Source of the DNA: Populus alba
Taxonomy: Eukaryota; Streptophyta; Magnoliopsida; Malpighiales; Salicaceae
NCBI RefSeq assembly: GCF_005239225.2
Contig: NC_133286.1
Coordinates: forward strand, 18,676,572 to 18,740,571
Length of the DNA stretch: 64,000 nt
Reading direction: 5' to 3'
Below, in pieces: positions 48,177 through 63,849 of the stretch. The position numbers were made by a program, and so were the translations under genes. Below the pieces are notes generated by a model, which made no database searches, had not been told where the DNA came from, and worked only from the letters and a program-made list of their open reading frames with translations. Each line of letters begins with the position of its first letter. The first letter of the stretch is position 1.

Positions 48177-50481
48177 TATATATATAAACCTCAAGATCGC
48201 AGTAAATTCACAGAACCCATGAGTCTTTGTCCACGTGATGTGGGGAACAATATTATCCCGTACCTTTTAGAGTATTTGTAATATAATTATGTATTATTAA
48301 GGTCGCTTGGGTTAATGTCTAAAAACAAATGAACATAAAAGAATCATAAACGTGTTTAATTGAAAAGATAAAAAATATAAAATAAATCTGATATAGTTTT
48401 AGAATGATTTTCTATATTTTCAAAATAAAATGTACTTAGAATATTTTATTTTTTATTTTTATTTATCTCGATATAGTAGCTAAATAATATATAAAAAGTT
48501 GCGTGGCTCGTTTTACCTTTTTATAATTTACATGGAATAACCTTTTTACAGAAAGATTTGGATTTTAAGAACGTTATAGTATGCAATAAAAACAGTAATT
48601 TGAAATTATGGGGTGAAATTTTCATAATTATATTAAGAATATCCCTTCTATATTACGACAGAACGATGTCATATTATTGGTTTTTCACATGTCATATATA
48701 TTTAAAAGAATATCTACATTTGTTATAGGATTAAAGTTGAAAGTATCTGTATGAGTTGAGTTAAATGGATACGATGAAGGGGTTTTTGGACCTCTATGAT
48801 TTGCTAGATATATTGTTTAGAAGGCTCTTTCATGTCCATCGTATAATTAAATTTTAAATAGATAAAGAAATCACAAGCATTAATTGCAATATACTTTCCC
48901 TTGAAGATTATTAAGTGTCCATAGTCAGCAATAATGATTTACATCTTTGTGGTTATTGAAAATAATAATGACAATAAAGAATTCTTGAGTTTGAAAAAAA
49001 AATTGATTGTTAGATGAGTATAAATAGATTTGGTTAAGCCTACAAGTTACTATGTTAAATTAGATCAATTATTTTTTTTTAAAATAAATACATTTTATTA
49101 ATTTTTTTTAATTTTCTTAATGTTATCCAAATTGAATTTGACAAGTTACTAAAATTCTAGCAACCCACCAAACCTTTCAAGAGGCCAATATTTTTTTAAT
49201 TTAACATAAAATCCAACTCGAATTAAACTTAATAGTGATTATATTGATAATAAAATAGTGGGGGTGGTGGGTATATGTGACGGTGGTAATGATGAGATGA
49301 TAATAAAATAATGATTATATTAATAATAAAAAAAAACTTATGGTGGTAATGGTGATTATAATAATAACAATGAATATCATAAGTTGATAGTTTTAAAAAA
49401 ATATATTTTTATTTCATTTGAGAAATTAAAATATTTTTCTTTAAATTAATGCTATCTAGGGATTGACTGAATTTTTTTTCTTTTGACTTATTTTTAGTGT
49501 TTCTTTTCTTTTGCATTGAGAAATAGTATGGAAAATTTTTTAATAGAAAATGAGCTGTTTTCATTGTTTGGCTGTATCAAAAATATATATTTTATTGTAG
49601 AATAAATTAATTTTTATTATAATTTGTAAATGATGACAATAAAACAAGAAAAAAATTACAATGTTAGTGATAAAAATAATGGTGATGATAGATATAATAA
49701 TAAAATCAATGATAATTATGATACTAATAAATGGTTATAAAATGATGGTTGTTGTGTCAATTTTAATAATAATGAAATAATAGTCATTTTAATAATAAGA
49801 TGGTTATAATAGTGATAATGATTATAGTGGTGAAGTTATAGTAATAATGATTGTGATAATGTTATAAAATTATATTAAAATAATGATTATATTGATAATA
49901 AAATATTTGTGATTGATGAAAAATTATACTGATTCATGATAGTGATAATAAAAGATTACAGTGAGATCATTATAAAAAAAAATGTAAATAATATTTTTTT
50001 TTTTAATTTGCACTATCTAGAGATTAATTTGAAATTATTTTTATTAATTTATTTATAAGGAAAAATGTTTTCTAAAAAAAATACTATGAAAAAAAAAACT
50101 CTCAAGTTAAAATCTAATTGATATTTATAGCCGATCCAATGTAAAAATAAAATAAAAAATCCAAGACATCGATCATTACAGAACATATCATATCCAGTGA
50201 TTTGCTACCATTAATTTCAGCTGCCCAATGCTAGTTTTTTTATTTTTTATTTTTCATTTAAAAAAATGGGCCTCCCTTGATTGGTATGGTCATGGTCCCT
50301 GGATATTCGACACTTACCCCAGGAGATTCTGAGAGGACATACTTGTCATTTTTGTAAACACAAACACAATATCTGTAATTTCACAATCATCGTCGCTTCA
50401 TCTTCTTTTCTATTTCTATAAATTAAAACCAAGGAAAATCACGCCTAACGCCTTCTCTCTCTCTCAGACACATACCCATCA
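48177..50481. other. AT-rich intergenic DNA with a GAT/AAT-rich low-complexity stretch
   Basis: No gene is recognised up to the cyclophilin promoter. From about 49240 to 49980 variants of AATAATGATTATATTGATAATAAAATA recur, a degenerate tandem of TGAT/AAT triplets. The cyclophilin TATA box (CTATAAATTA, 50416-50425) and a CT-rich leader close the stretch. Confidence 0.55.
50416..50425 (+). promoter_or_regulatory. TATA box of the cyclophilin gene
   Basis: CTATAAATTA sits 57 bp before the start codon and is followed by a pyrimidine-rich leader (CTTCTCTCTCTCTCAG), as is usual for plant nuclear genes of plastid proteins. Confidence 0.5.
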
Positions 50482-54037
<3,556 letters not shown>

Positions 54038-54457
54038 TGCTATCAATTCTATCCATCCCTTCTCCTCAACATCGAACATGAGAGTAGTCTGCCCCATTTG
54101 GAGGGCTTTCGTTAAACGAGTATGGAATTAACCTCTGAAAAAGTTTCTTTCTTCACTTGTATTCATTAGAAAGCTTGAGCAAAAAGGGTTGTTTCTCGGA
54201 TAGAAAAAAAATAAAATAATCACATGGTTGTTGGAGCATATCATTTTCAGTAATTGATCCGAACTTCCACAGCTTTGTTTTAAATGTGCTCATGATGGCA
54301 TGGCGATGGTTTTTATTTTAAGTGTTCAGAGTGGACTTGGGATGTGATTCCAAGGTAATAGCAGTGAAAAGGTTATGAAATCACCGCACAATTCTTTGTG
54401 GTGTATAGTAATTCTGTTATATAATAAAATATATTTAAATAAATACAAATTCAAATA
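54038..54457. other. Cyclophilin 3' UTR and flank
   Basis: About 420 bp, the first part probably 3' UTR. No gene is seen before the copia fragment begins. Confidence 0.5.
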
Positions 54458-55469
54458 CTAGATATTATCTCCTACAGTCAAGGAGTTGTCACAAACATGA
54501 TTTGAAGAGGATTCTTTGGATCCTTGTATAACTGAAATACCCTCCCCTCTAAAGCCTGTCCTAAATAGCTTGGAATGAAGAAAAATGAAAGCAGATCGAC
54601 CAAGGCTCTTGGCAAACATGTCTGTAATTGAGAGATTATTTGGAACATAGTGAATCTGAAGTTTTTTCGAAGCCACCAATTCTCTCACAAAGTCACGATC
54701 CAAATCAATGTGTTTTGAATGTTTGTTTGATACTGGATTAACAACAATAAAGATAGAACTTTGACTATCACAAAGCTTGATCGAAGGCAAGGATGAAGAC
54801 ACCTTGAGGTCTTGAAGAAGATGACCAAGCCAATTGATTTTAGCGGCGGTGGGTGTCATATAGCCTGATATTTCGATTAACAGCTTGATCAGGATACCAT
54901 TGGTTGTAGAGCTCCAGAACACTAGATTATCACTAAAATAAATTGCGTGACCAAAAATTGAGTTAGGGCATCCAGTCCAATTAGCATCAAAATAAGCAAG
55001 AAGGTCTCATGAAGAAGATAGGGTGAGAGACAAACCATTGAGAAATGCCTTTTGACGTCAAGCCAACAAAGAACAGCCTGAATTGTGGATGCCCTAACAG
55101 TAAAAATTAGAGGTTGAAGTCCACGCTGAAGAACATATGGCCCATTTTCAAGTCACCAGTACCATCCCTTTGGTGACTCAATTATATATAACAAAACGAT
55201 CATTAATAAAGGCGATAGAATAAAGAAAACCAGACGTTAAATGTACTAATAGATATTAGATTTCTGGTGAGTCCAAGCACGATTAAAACATGCGGTAATT
55301 TAAGTGAGAAAGTGGGGGGAAAGGCACCAGTACGGGAAACTGAAAGTGAGGCATAATCACCACCAAGAACACTAAAATAAACTGGAAGTGGGTTAAAAGT
55401 AACAGAGTTCACAGCTGGGTTTGCGATGAACTTGTGCCCGAGTAGGGCCTTAGGATACAAAAGCTCCAT
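54458..55469 (-). mobile_element. Decayed Ty1/copia retrotransposon fragment
   Basis: Minus-strand frames show the copia RNase H end: LLAYFDANWTGCP (near 54990), then KHIDLDRDFVRELVASKKLQ followed by IHYVPNNLSITDMFAKSL. Upstream, 55203-55469 encodes wording of the gag-pol linker before integrase (LPHVLIVLGLTRNLISIS). Reverse transcriptase is missing between them, frames are broken, and no LTRs were found, so this is an internally deleted relic that points towards the cyclophilin gene. Confidence 0.82.
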
Positions 55470-55584
55470 GAAGCCACCAGAAAACCACCACTGTAAATCA
55501 CATCAATCATTCAGACATCGAATGTTTAGTTTTGGTACGTCAAGTAAAATGACATGACCGCAAGTTGCAAACGTTGTTTCCATC

Positions 55585-55799
55585 ATCTTCTTTTTTTTTT
55601 TTTTTTTTTTTTGATTTACATGGGTGTCCGGGCCAGCTTGTGCGCACCACGACTAATCCCACGGCTCACTGAACATCCTGCAAACCCAGTAAGCATGTAA
55701 GGCACCGCGGGGGTGACAGGCGTGCATGGTGAGGTTTGAACCCAGAATGCAGAGGAAGGGAACAAGTCCCTTCAACTGCTGGGTCAAGACCTCAAGTGC
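55585..55799 (-). mobile_element. tRNA-derived SINE with perfect target duplication
   Basis: On the minus strand the element starts near 55799 and ends in poly-A (poly-T at about 55590-55612 on plus). A polymerase III B box, GGTTCAAACCT, is visible about 60 bp in, and an A-box-like TTGACCCAGCAG precedes it. The flanks carry a perfect 14-bp duplication, ACGTTGTTTCCATC, at 55571-55584 and 55800-55813. Length, promoter boxes, tail and duplication together define a SINE. It resembles plant SINEs with the GTCCGGGCCAGCTTGTGCGC block, but the family name is not certain. Confidence 0.85.
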
Positions 55800-55905
55800 A
55801 CGTTGTTTCCATCTTTAACACGTCAGGAATTGGCTTCCTGGTATTTTGTTAATTATGACTGCGCCGACGACGACGTCGCCACTCTCGTGGGGTGACTTTC
55901 ATGAC

Positions 55906-56022
<117 letters not shown>

Positions 56023-59000
56023 GTTGTCGTTGATGTTTTATTTTAATAATTGCCGTTAAATAATTAATAGCTGAGCATATAGTCGGCTATTTCTCGACAC
56101 TTTCCTATCAACTTGTGTTTGCTACTATTAATATATGTTTTTTAAAAAACAAAAACTTGTGGTAGCTAAAAGCCTAGAAGGGGCGTTGATTGATAAACTT
56201 AAGGAGACAAAACTCTTTTGGATAAAAAATTCTATAAAAACCAATTCTAAGAAAATTATCTTCTTTTTTTTTTTTTTTATGTTTGACCATATTATAAAAA
56301 ATAGATAGAAGATATTGGTGATTGGAAGTACACATTGAAAATAAATTTATTTTTTATGCTATTCTATTTTATAATAAAAATTTTATGTTTGTTACATTTG
56401 ATTATTGTATAATTTGACTTTGTATATATTTTTCTAGAAATATTTTATATGTTGGTTTTCTTATCTTTATATTAGATAAAAATAATACTAATATATTATA
56501 TATTGACATATACCTATCTATTATTTCCTAACAATTTTAAATAGAGAAAAAAACAGTAAATATTATATATGTTGATTTTATATATGCAACACAACATTTA
56601 AATAGAGAAAAAAAATGATGTCTTATGCTTACAAGAAACCTAAACAAGATTTTAAAAAAAACTTCTTTTTAGACCCCGTTTGTTTGCAAGAAAGTAGTTT
56701 TTTTGAAAAAAGAGGTTTTTTTGGAAAGTGAATTCCGAAAAAGTAAATTATTTTTCGATGTTTGGTAGTGTCATGAAAAATAAGTTGGAAAACACTTTTC
56801 AGTGTTTGGTTATGTTATGAAAAATGAGCTGAAAAATAACTTATTAATATTTTTTTTTCAAGTTTATTAAAATAATAAAGAACAAATCTTACAAATTAAA
56901 AGGTTGAATGAGAATGGAATTGGAAAAAAATCTAATTTCATAAATTATCTCAAATAAAATAAATAATAATCAAAATAATAGAGATCAAATCTAACAGGTA
57001 AAAAAATTAAAAGATGATGAAAATAAAATAATTATAATTATAATTATAATTTCATAAATTATTTTAAATAAAATAAGGAACAATCAAAAGAATGAGGACC
57101 AAATTTGATAAATAAAAAATTTCAATTTAAAAAATGATAAGAGAAAAGTAAATAACAATCATAAAAATAAAGATCAAAGGTAATATAAAAATCAAATTAA
57201 ATCAAATTTTAAGGGATGAATTTGAAAAAAAAAAATTCAAACAAAATATATAGCAATCAAAAGTTTGAGGATCAAATTTGACATAATTAGTAAATAATAT
57301 GATATTTTTAAAATTTTCACAACTTCTAGAAAGTGATTTTTATCCAAAATAAAAGAAAAACACTTTCCTGAAAATCAAACTAAATTTTTCTTTAACAGAA
57401 AAGTATTTTCTATTGATTAAAAAGTTTTTTTGTTGACTAATTTTTTTAATAAAAAAAAAATTTTAAAAATAGTTTTTCAAAAACACTTTTCATAAAATTA
57501 ACACAACCTAAACAATGAAGATAATAAAATCAATTTTAATACTATACTTGTAGCCAGGTACAACAGCTGTTCGATGTTGTCACGTTAAATTTGGCTACGT
57601 ATCTCCGTTCTCTGCATAGTAAGCAGCCAGCAACACTCGTCTTTTACGTTGTAAACGTAATAATAATGTAATGCATGATACAGTAGACATAATGATTCTG
57701 TCTCAAAAATTCTACCACTCCATCTCCTCAACTTACGTGCTTCGAGGAAGATTTATAGAGTATCTCAACTGCGAGACCTACCATTTTATTCTATTCGTTC
57801 AAGGATCCAGTCCTCTTCCGCCACCGGGTCCCACGACACCAGAAAAAGGACCCCACATGTACTGGCGGCTGACGTTTGTGAGATCCTTATCCGGCCACGT
57901 TTACGTTGCTGATGCAGCTATCATAATCATAAGAACTATAAATCAGAAAGGGAAAAGAGACACATCAATGAGTGCTGGAGGATGTGGAATTACGCAACAT
58001 CTTTCCTCCCCCGTTGAGAACTGTCGGTGACTTTTCTGCTGTCTTTGTTCATTAGAAAGTCTTAATTACGAAATGATTACAAAGTCACTAACAAAGTCTC
58101 CTATTTGCATCGTTATGATCTTAGACTTCAGATTCCCGTTCTTATCCAATCGCCGAGCCTACATTTTAGAGTTTTCCCATGTCATAATTATGTTATTTGT
58201 CTATCACATGCATGATCTAAGGATTGATCAATTACTCGTTAAAAGTTTTCCTCGCTGTGGAATGATCCAACCCCTCAAGGGCCGAACTGGAAACTCTATC
58301 AAAAGCTAGAAGTATAGAATCGATTGTATCAATCATCTATACTGGCATTTAATCATACTAGTTGATATCGTGCTCTGACTTTCATGTTCAGCCCCTCTCC
58401 AATTATAAACGGACGCACAGAAGAAACCAAAAGCATTGGATAAATTGAATCAAGAACAAGTTTTTTCACAGATTCCTCAAAACATGCCATATTCAGGAAT
58501 GCAAATTGGCCTTGAAATGATGGGTTCCCACATAATTACTTGTTCCACATGGAAAAGAGCGATTAGTTTGGGGTGTACCGTTTTTGGAGTGCCCCTTACC
58601 TACTCGTGAGCACTTGAAGGTGTCCCTTGCTTCAGGAAAGCCCTGAATCAAAGCATGTCACCACCACAACCCAACTTGTATCGAATCATGAGCACTAAGC
58701 ACTTTCTTTAGTCGGAATTGCAGCAAAAAGTCAATCTTGATGGCTTATTACTATATATATACAGGGAAGTTGAACCACCATCAAACTTCCCTGTCTCATT
58801 ACACATCACCATTTTGTACACTCTTGGTAGGCGAAAGCACAACCAAAACATCCCACCAATGGATATTTGTATGCCTAGGCCATAATGTTGCCAGGGGAAT
58901 ATAATCTTCAGCACTGTAGCGCCTGCTCTCTATTCATGAGTTACCTGCTAATGAGAAAAATGCCAAGAGAGGGACCAAAGGAAATATACAATCAAATTAA

Positions 59001-59404
59001 TGCACAGCTGTGCGATGGAATCACCACTCTCAAATTCAATGATCCAATAAAATCAAATCTGCAATGCATCCTGCACTAAAGGAGCCTTTACATGGCATCA
59101 GGATCCAAAATGCAAATCATGTTGATCATAGCGCTTAAACCATCACGCAGAATGACCCTCAGCGCTGCATTTTGGATGAAGTTTTTGAGCCAGTATAACT
59201 ATATTTACAAAGTCACATGGGGACAAGGAAGCTCGAACAAGATATTTACAACAAGCTTTACAAATTCAAATTTGATTGCAACTTTGATGCCTCGTCCAAG
59301 ATCAACAGGGAAGTGAACTAAAGCTCTAAGGAACAACCTGTGCAGCTAAGTCAAACAATCCAACATTTACGTGGCTGACCAGCCTAGTTTAGCAATTGAA
59401 CAGC
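56023..59404. other. Intergenic DNA with a repeat block; ACR 3' flank
   Basis: The block at 56671-57520 begins CCGTTTGTTTGCAAGAAAGT and ends in ACACTTTTCATAAAATTAAC-type wording, the pattern of a common plant repeat with GTTTGTTTG-type ends. Frames at 57671-58030 and 58073-58309 show no family resemblance. The last several hundred bases are probably the 3' UTR of the minus-strand ACR gene. Confidence 0.5.
56671..57520. mobile_element. Non-coding repeat element, about 850 bp
   Basis: The left part has GGAAAGTG, GGAAAACACTTTTC and TGTTTGGTTATG motifs; the right part has AGAAAGTGATTTT, GAAAAACACTTTCC and AAAACACTTTTCAT, roughly inverse in sense. The middle is AT-rich with recurring GAGGATCAAATTTGA and AATAAAGATCAAA phrases. 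Ends are weakly inverted. It is probably a decayed, non-autonomous DNA transposon. Confidence 0.4.
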
Positions 59405-61957
59405 TCAAGAATTTGACTTTATTAGACCCAAGTGATAAAGGAACTTCTCTGACTTTGATCGAAAGATATTACCTAAAGACAAGAACCCACGTTCCTGGGG
59501 CGGAGACTTCGAGTAAGCATCATCATTCACATTAAGTATAGTCAAACCGATCTCTTTTCTAACTGCTTCAATAGTTTCACTCTTCACTGGATGTCCTGAT
59601 GAATCAGTGACGAAGAAAACATTCACAGCCTGGGAACCTCTGGTAGTAACCTCAGCTCGAGTGACTGAAAGACCGTTTTCCCTAAAAATGCGAGTCACGT
59701 CAGACAAAAGGCCGACCCTGTCCTCAGAACAAAGTTCCAATCTTACGCCCTGCATCAAGACGTACAGTTCAATAAATCAAATACTAGTGAGATGTTGACA
59801 AGTTTGAAACTAGCATTAAAATCAAACTTGAGCATATCTGTACCTCAGAAGTTCTCCTCCTAATAGCAGCCTCCAAGCAATTAATTAGTCTTTGCCTCTC
59901 TGCTTCGGAATTAATTGGGGACCCATCCATATGCCTAATAAAATACTCCTGTATTACAAGTAACAAATGAGATCCTCCGTAGCAATGTTTAAAAAGCATT
60001 TGTTTGGTCAAAAAAAAAAAAGAACAGAATTATTAAATGCATCTTGAAGGAATAAAGAGTAACCTGGCAAGCCTCCGGTCCTTCAGCTATGATAATTGCA
60101 TGATATACTACATATTGCATGTCAGTTAACGTGCACACTGTATCAAATATTAGCTTCGGCCGGTCTGGACACCTCAGGTTCACAACAGTGTAACCCTTAT
60201 CTACACAGTTTTCCACCGTTACAAAACGGTTGCGTTCACTTGCTGAGCTACAATCTGCATCATCCACGTCATAATCACGATCAGCATACATCATCTGATG
60301 CAGCCTCCTCTCCTTGTGAGTGGAACCCACGGACACAGCTGTATTGGCACTTCGTTTATCTCTATCACCCATTAGAATACATAGGAGAAGTTGTTTGATC
60401 TTAGCGAGCCTATCAGGATCATCAATTGGCAATCCAGTAGCCTCATCAGTGATGTAAACAACAGATGCCATTCTTGAATTGTGGGTCCATATTTCTGAGG
60501 CCACCACATTACATTTGAGGTCAGCAAGAACAGCAAAAATTTCTGAAAGCAGGCCTGGTCGATCGCTCCCTGTCAATTCAATGGTTGTGTTCTCCGCAGC
60601 TCCTTGCACATCCACAGACCGTCTCAAGGATCGGAAGCTTGGTCCTCTTGGTCCCAGTGACTGTGACATGTAAATTAATTCATGAACATGACTTGAGACT
60701 TACATGGCTCCACACATATTGTTGTAAAACTTTCATAGTAGAGACCAAACAACAGCCACCATTTCTTCCTCGTCTGCTCCTTTCATTATCTCCTTGAGCG
60801 AAACTAAGGAGAATAATTAATTTAAAGGACTTGGATCCACAAAAAGAAGTGCCCAGTGACTTCCTCACTGCATCTGGAATTCTATACAATTTGACTTGTC
60901 TGTTCCTTCCATGACATTTATATATCTAACCAATTTCAACAGTTTTGAACTTCTCTATGAATTTCTCTACCTCCTTTTTGAAAGAAAAATTGGAATTCAG
61001 TGAGAATAGAAGTACTATAGTCTAAAAATGTGCACAAAAAATGAGGCCTTGCTCTCGGATTCTTGTCAAAATTTAATGACGAGTGAAATGGCTAAAAACA
61101 CAGTGGCACTTGCTGGAGCTAAGGCTCCATTAGGGCATAAAACATTTAGAAAAGAAGTCAGGACTGAGCACCAAAGTTATATGCTTTAAAGTCTCTTTAA
61201 TTCCACTTTCACATGGAAACGATAAATGTAAAGATTTTCATTTTCCAGTTTTGGTTAAAATGGAGGCCAGTTTAGCAGACCTACCTGTTGAATTCTTTCA
61301 GCCACATCATCCTCGGATAACTTATTCCCATGTTGATCTGTAACGTGAAACACTGCAAAAGAACCATTTTAAGACGAGAAAATCAACAACAATTAATTGA
61401 CATACAGAGCCACCAAACTTGAATGAAAAGGCAAAGGACAAAAAACTAACCATCCATGAACCATTCTCCATCTGAAGAAATGTAAGCTCGTCTGATTAAA
61501 AGATTCAAATCAGTCAAGACCTGAACTACCTCTAACAAACTACCACGCTTATTAGCACTATCAACCTGAAAATTATCAGCAAAACAAAATCAAGTTACAG
61601 ACTTTAAACTCACAAAAGCTCATAAAACGAACCAATAACATCCAAATGATTCAATCAAACACCTCAATCAAAGTGGCTTTCCTGCTTGAGGCATTATCAA
61701 CTGTGACCCTGCAAAATTAAACACAGACAAAAAAACAATATCACACACGCATACTGCCAAATCCTTAAAAAAATCTGAACTTTGAGCTCAAGAAATGAAA
61801 ATTTCAAGAAAACACAACCACCCCTTTCAATTCAAAAAAAAACTCGCACGTTAAATGAAATTAAAAGCAAACAAAAGTAAATTCACCTTGGAGGGTTCAT
61901 TCGAATTACAAGCTTCTCAAATTCATCATCTATCGTGAGACGAGACCAGCAGTCCAT
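59405..61957 (-). CDS. ACT-domain repeat protein (ACR4/ACR5-like)
   Basis: Seven exons on the minus strand: 61887-61957, 61663-61708, 61451-61565, 61285-61352, 60064-60660, 59844-59948, 59405-59749; phases agree, giving 448 residues. Four ACT domains are seen at about 37-105 ([20 protein letters not shown]), 125-200 ([19 protein letters not shown]), 257-330 ([20 protein letters not shown]) and 335-410 ([20 protein letters not shown]). Plant ACRs resemble the regulatory half of bacterial GlnD uridylyltransferase without its enzyme domains and are thought to sense amino acids or nitrogen status. The start [20 protein letters not shown] and the C-terminal GLIKSNS fit the ACR4/5 branch. Length is typical. 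A hAT element lies about 200 bp upstream of the start codon. Confidence 0.93.
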
Positions 61958-62155
61958 ATTCTCTATAACAACTAGAACAAGAACAGGAAGAAGAACAAGA
62001 AAAAGGAGAGATTTATAAAACCAAAGCAGAGGATTATGTCTGTGTGTTTCAAAAACGTAGAGAAATGGGTTGGCTTTATTTTGGTTTGCTGGTGTACTTT
62101 CTATCCATCAGTGTCATCAGTTTTTTGTACCTTTGGATTCTGAATTCTGAATTAT
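61958..62155. other. ACR leader and proximal promoter
   Basis: About 200 bp between the ACR start codon and the hAT target duplication. It is AG-rich on plus (CT-rich on the sense strand) near the start. No clear TATA box is seen. Confidence 0.4.
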
Positions 62156-62608
62156 GTTGTGTTCAAGGGCGGAGATACTTACAGGGCTGAGGAGGGCTGT
62201 AGCCCAGGGTGGGAAAAAAAAAATTCACAGTTACTAAAGAAGCATATTTTCAAGAACAAAAGCTAGGAAATAAAATATCCATCAAGTCTGGTTTTAACAG
62301 ACTAAAACGCAAATGGAGTTCTATCATTTTTTTTTCCGACCACTAAATTATTTTTAACAAAAATTTCAATTATCTTGCATAGTAAAGTTTAAAAAAAAAA
62401 ACAACTTAATTTTTGAGTTTTTTCCCCTACTTTAAAAAAAAAACAAATTAAATTAAATGTTGAAAGATGAAACTGAAATAAAAAAACTTGAACTTAAAAA
62501 AATAAATTCAGACAAATCACCTAAACTTAGGTTAATATCCCAAATTCTCAACTCATTAAATTCTAAAATCAGGCTCAACCAAGAAGCCCAGATCATGTTA
62601 AAGTAAGA

Positions 62609-62612
<4 letters not shown>

Positions 62613-62646
<34 letters not shown>
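62613..62646. repeat. (AT)n microsatellite inside the hAT element
   Basis: About sixteen AT units are visible directly. Confidence 0.9.
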
Positions 62647-62652
<6 letters not shown>

Positions 62653-63010
62653 TAAAAACATAACAATAAAAAATGGAGGATAAAATCGCAAAAAAAAAAT
62701 TAAATAAAATAAATAGTAATCAAAAGAATGAAAATCAAATATAATAAATTTAAAAATTACAAGGATATGAAATTGAAAAAAAAATTTCAATTCTATAAAA
62801 TAATTCAAATAAAAAAATATAAATTATATCTAACTCTACTTTAGAACTTAAGGACAACTTTAAATCATTTAAAGCGATGCTATTTCCAAGCTTGCTGAGA
62901 AATTTTATCCTGAAGATTTCAATGAACAAGAAATATATTATTTAAGATTTTAGCTAGAGCATTATGAGATTGATGTGATTCATCATAAGAGCTTTCAAAA
63001 TATATCTACT

Positions 63011-63352
63011 AAGAGTGATCATTTTCGATTCGGTTCGGTTTTTATAAAAAAAAGTAACCAAACCAAAATTTTTTTTTTGAAAAAAACCTAAACTGAACCG
63101 AAACTTGTTCCAATCGAACAATTTTGGTTTGGTTTGGTTTTTTAGAACAAAAACTGGTTCAAATCGGTAGACTCGATTTTTCCGGTTTGGCTTAGTTTTT
63201 TCGGTTTTAAGCTTATAAAACCGAAAACGAACTAGTCAATTTTTTTAAAATTTTAATCGGTTTAATCAGTTTTTTTATTGTTCGGTTTTTTCAATTTGTT
63301 TTTTTATTTTCTTGATTTAATCGGTTTTTTGGATTTTTTGCTTACCCATAAT
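63011..63352. mobile_element. CGGTTTGG-rich element nested in the hAT transposase relic
   Basis: About 340 bp rich in TTCGGTTCGGTTTTT, CCAAACCAAAA, AACCGAAA and TTTCGGTTTT motifs, largely self-complementary, separates two parts of the same hAT reading frame (FQNIST and ISELCRGLAETNK). It is non-coding and is later than the hAT insertion. Its exact ends and target duplication are unclear. Confidence 0.6.
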
Positions 63353-63849
63353 GTCTATCATTTCTGAATTATGTCGAGGATTAGCTGAAACAAATAAATT
63401 ACAGCACTATCATTTGATTGACAAGTTAATTCATCTTGTTTTGACTTTGTCTACACTGCCACAACAGAGCGGATATTTTCAGCTATAAAACATGTTAAAA
63501 TTGTACTTCGCAATAAAATAAAAGAATAGTTCTTAACGTATTCTATAATGATTTACTTCGAACAAGAGCTTGTTGAAGATATTGATTCGGATTCGATCAT
63601 AGATGAATTTTATTCTACAAAACATCGAAGGATGCAACTTTGATATTGTATTTTATTTTTATTTTCAATTTTATATACTTTAAATTTTATTTTATTTATA
63701 TTTTGTATTATGTATTTGGATTGAAACTTTATTATTAATTTGATAAATTTATATATACAAGTTAATAATTGATTTTAAAAAATAATTTATGTATATTTAT
63801 ATTATAGCCCAGGATAGAAAAAATTCCTAGCTCCGCCCTTGGTTGTGTT

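Larger units (their letters stand above)
62164..63841 (+). mobile_element. Decayed hAT transposon with 8-bp target duplication
   Basis: Terminal inverted repeats CAAGGGCGGAG (62164-62174) and CTCCGCCCTTG (63831-63841) are perfect over 11 bp. The flanking 8-bp duplication GTTGTGTT (62156-62163 and 63842-63849) is also perfect, as expected for hAT. Coding relics on plus include IAKLAEKFYPEDFNEQEIYY (about 62882-62941), SELCRGLAETNK (about 63363-63400) and the C-terminal dimerisation block TATTERIFSAIKHVK (about 63450-63500), with frameshifts and a stop. This places it in the plant group of hAT proteins with a TTF-type zinc finger. An (AT)n run and a nested insertion disrupt it. Non-autonomous now. 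Confidence 0.88.

Noticed and set aside
57671..58030. 119-codon plus-strand frame
   Set aside because: No family resemblance and no neighbouring exon; probably chance, though a small first exon (MSAGGCGITQ) cannot be excluded.
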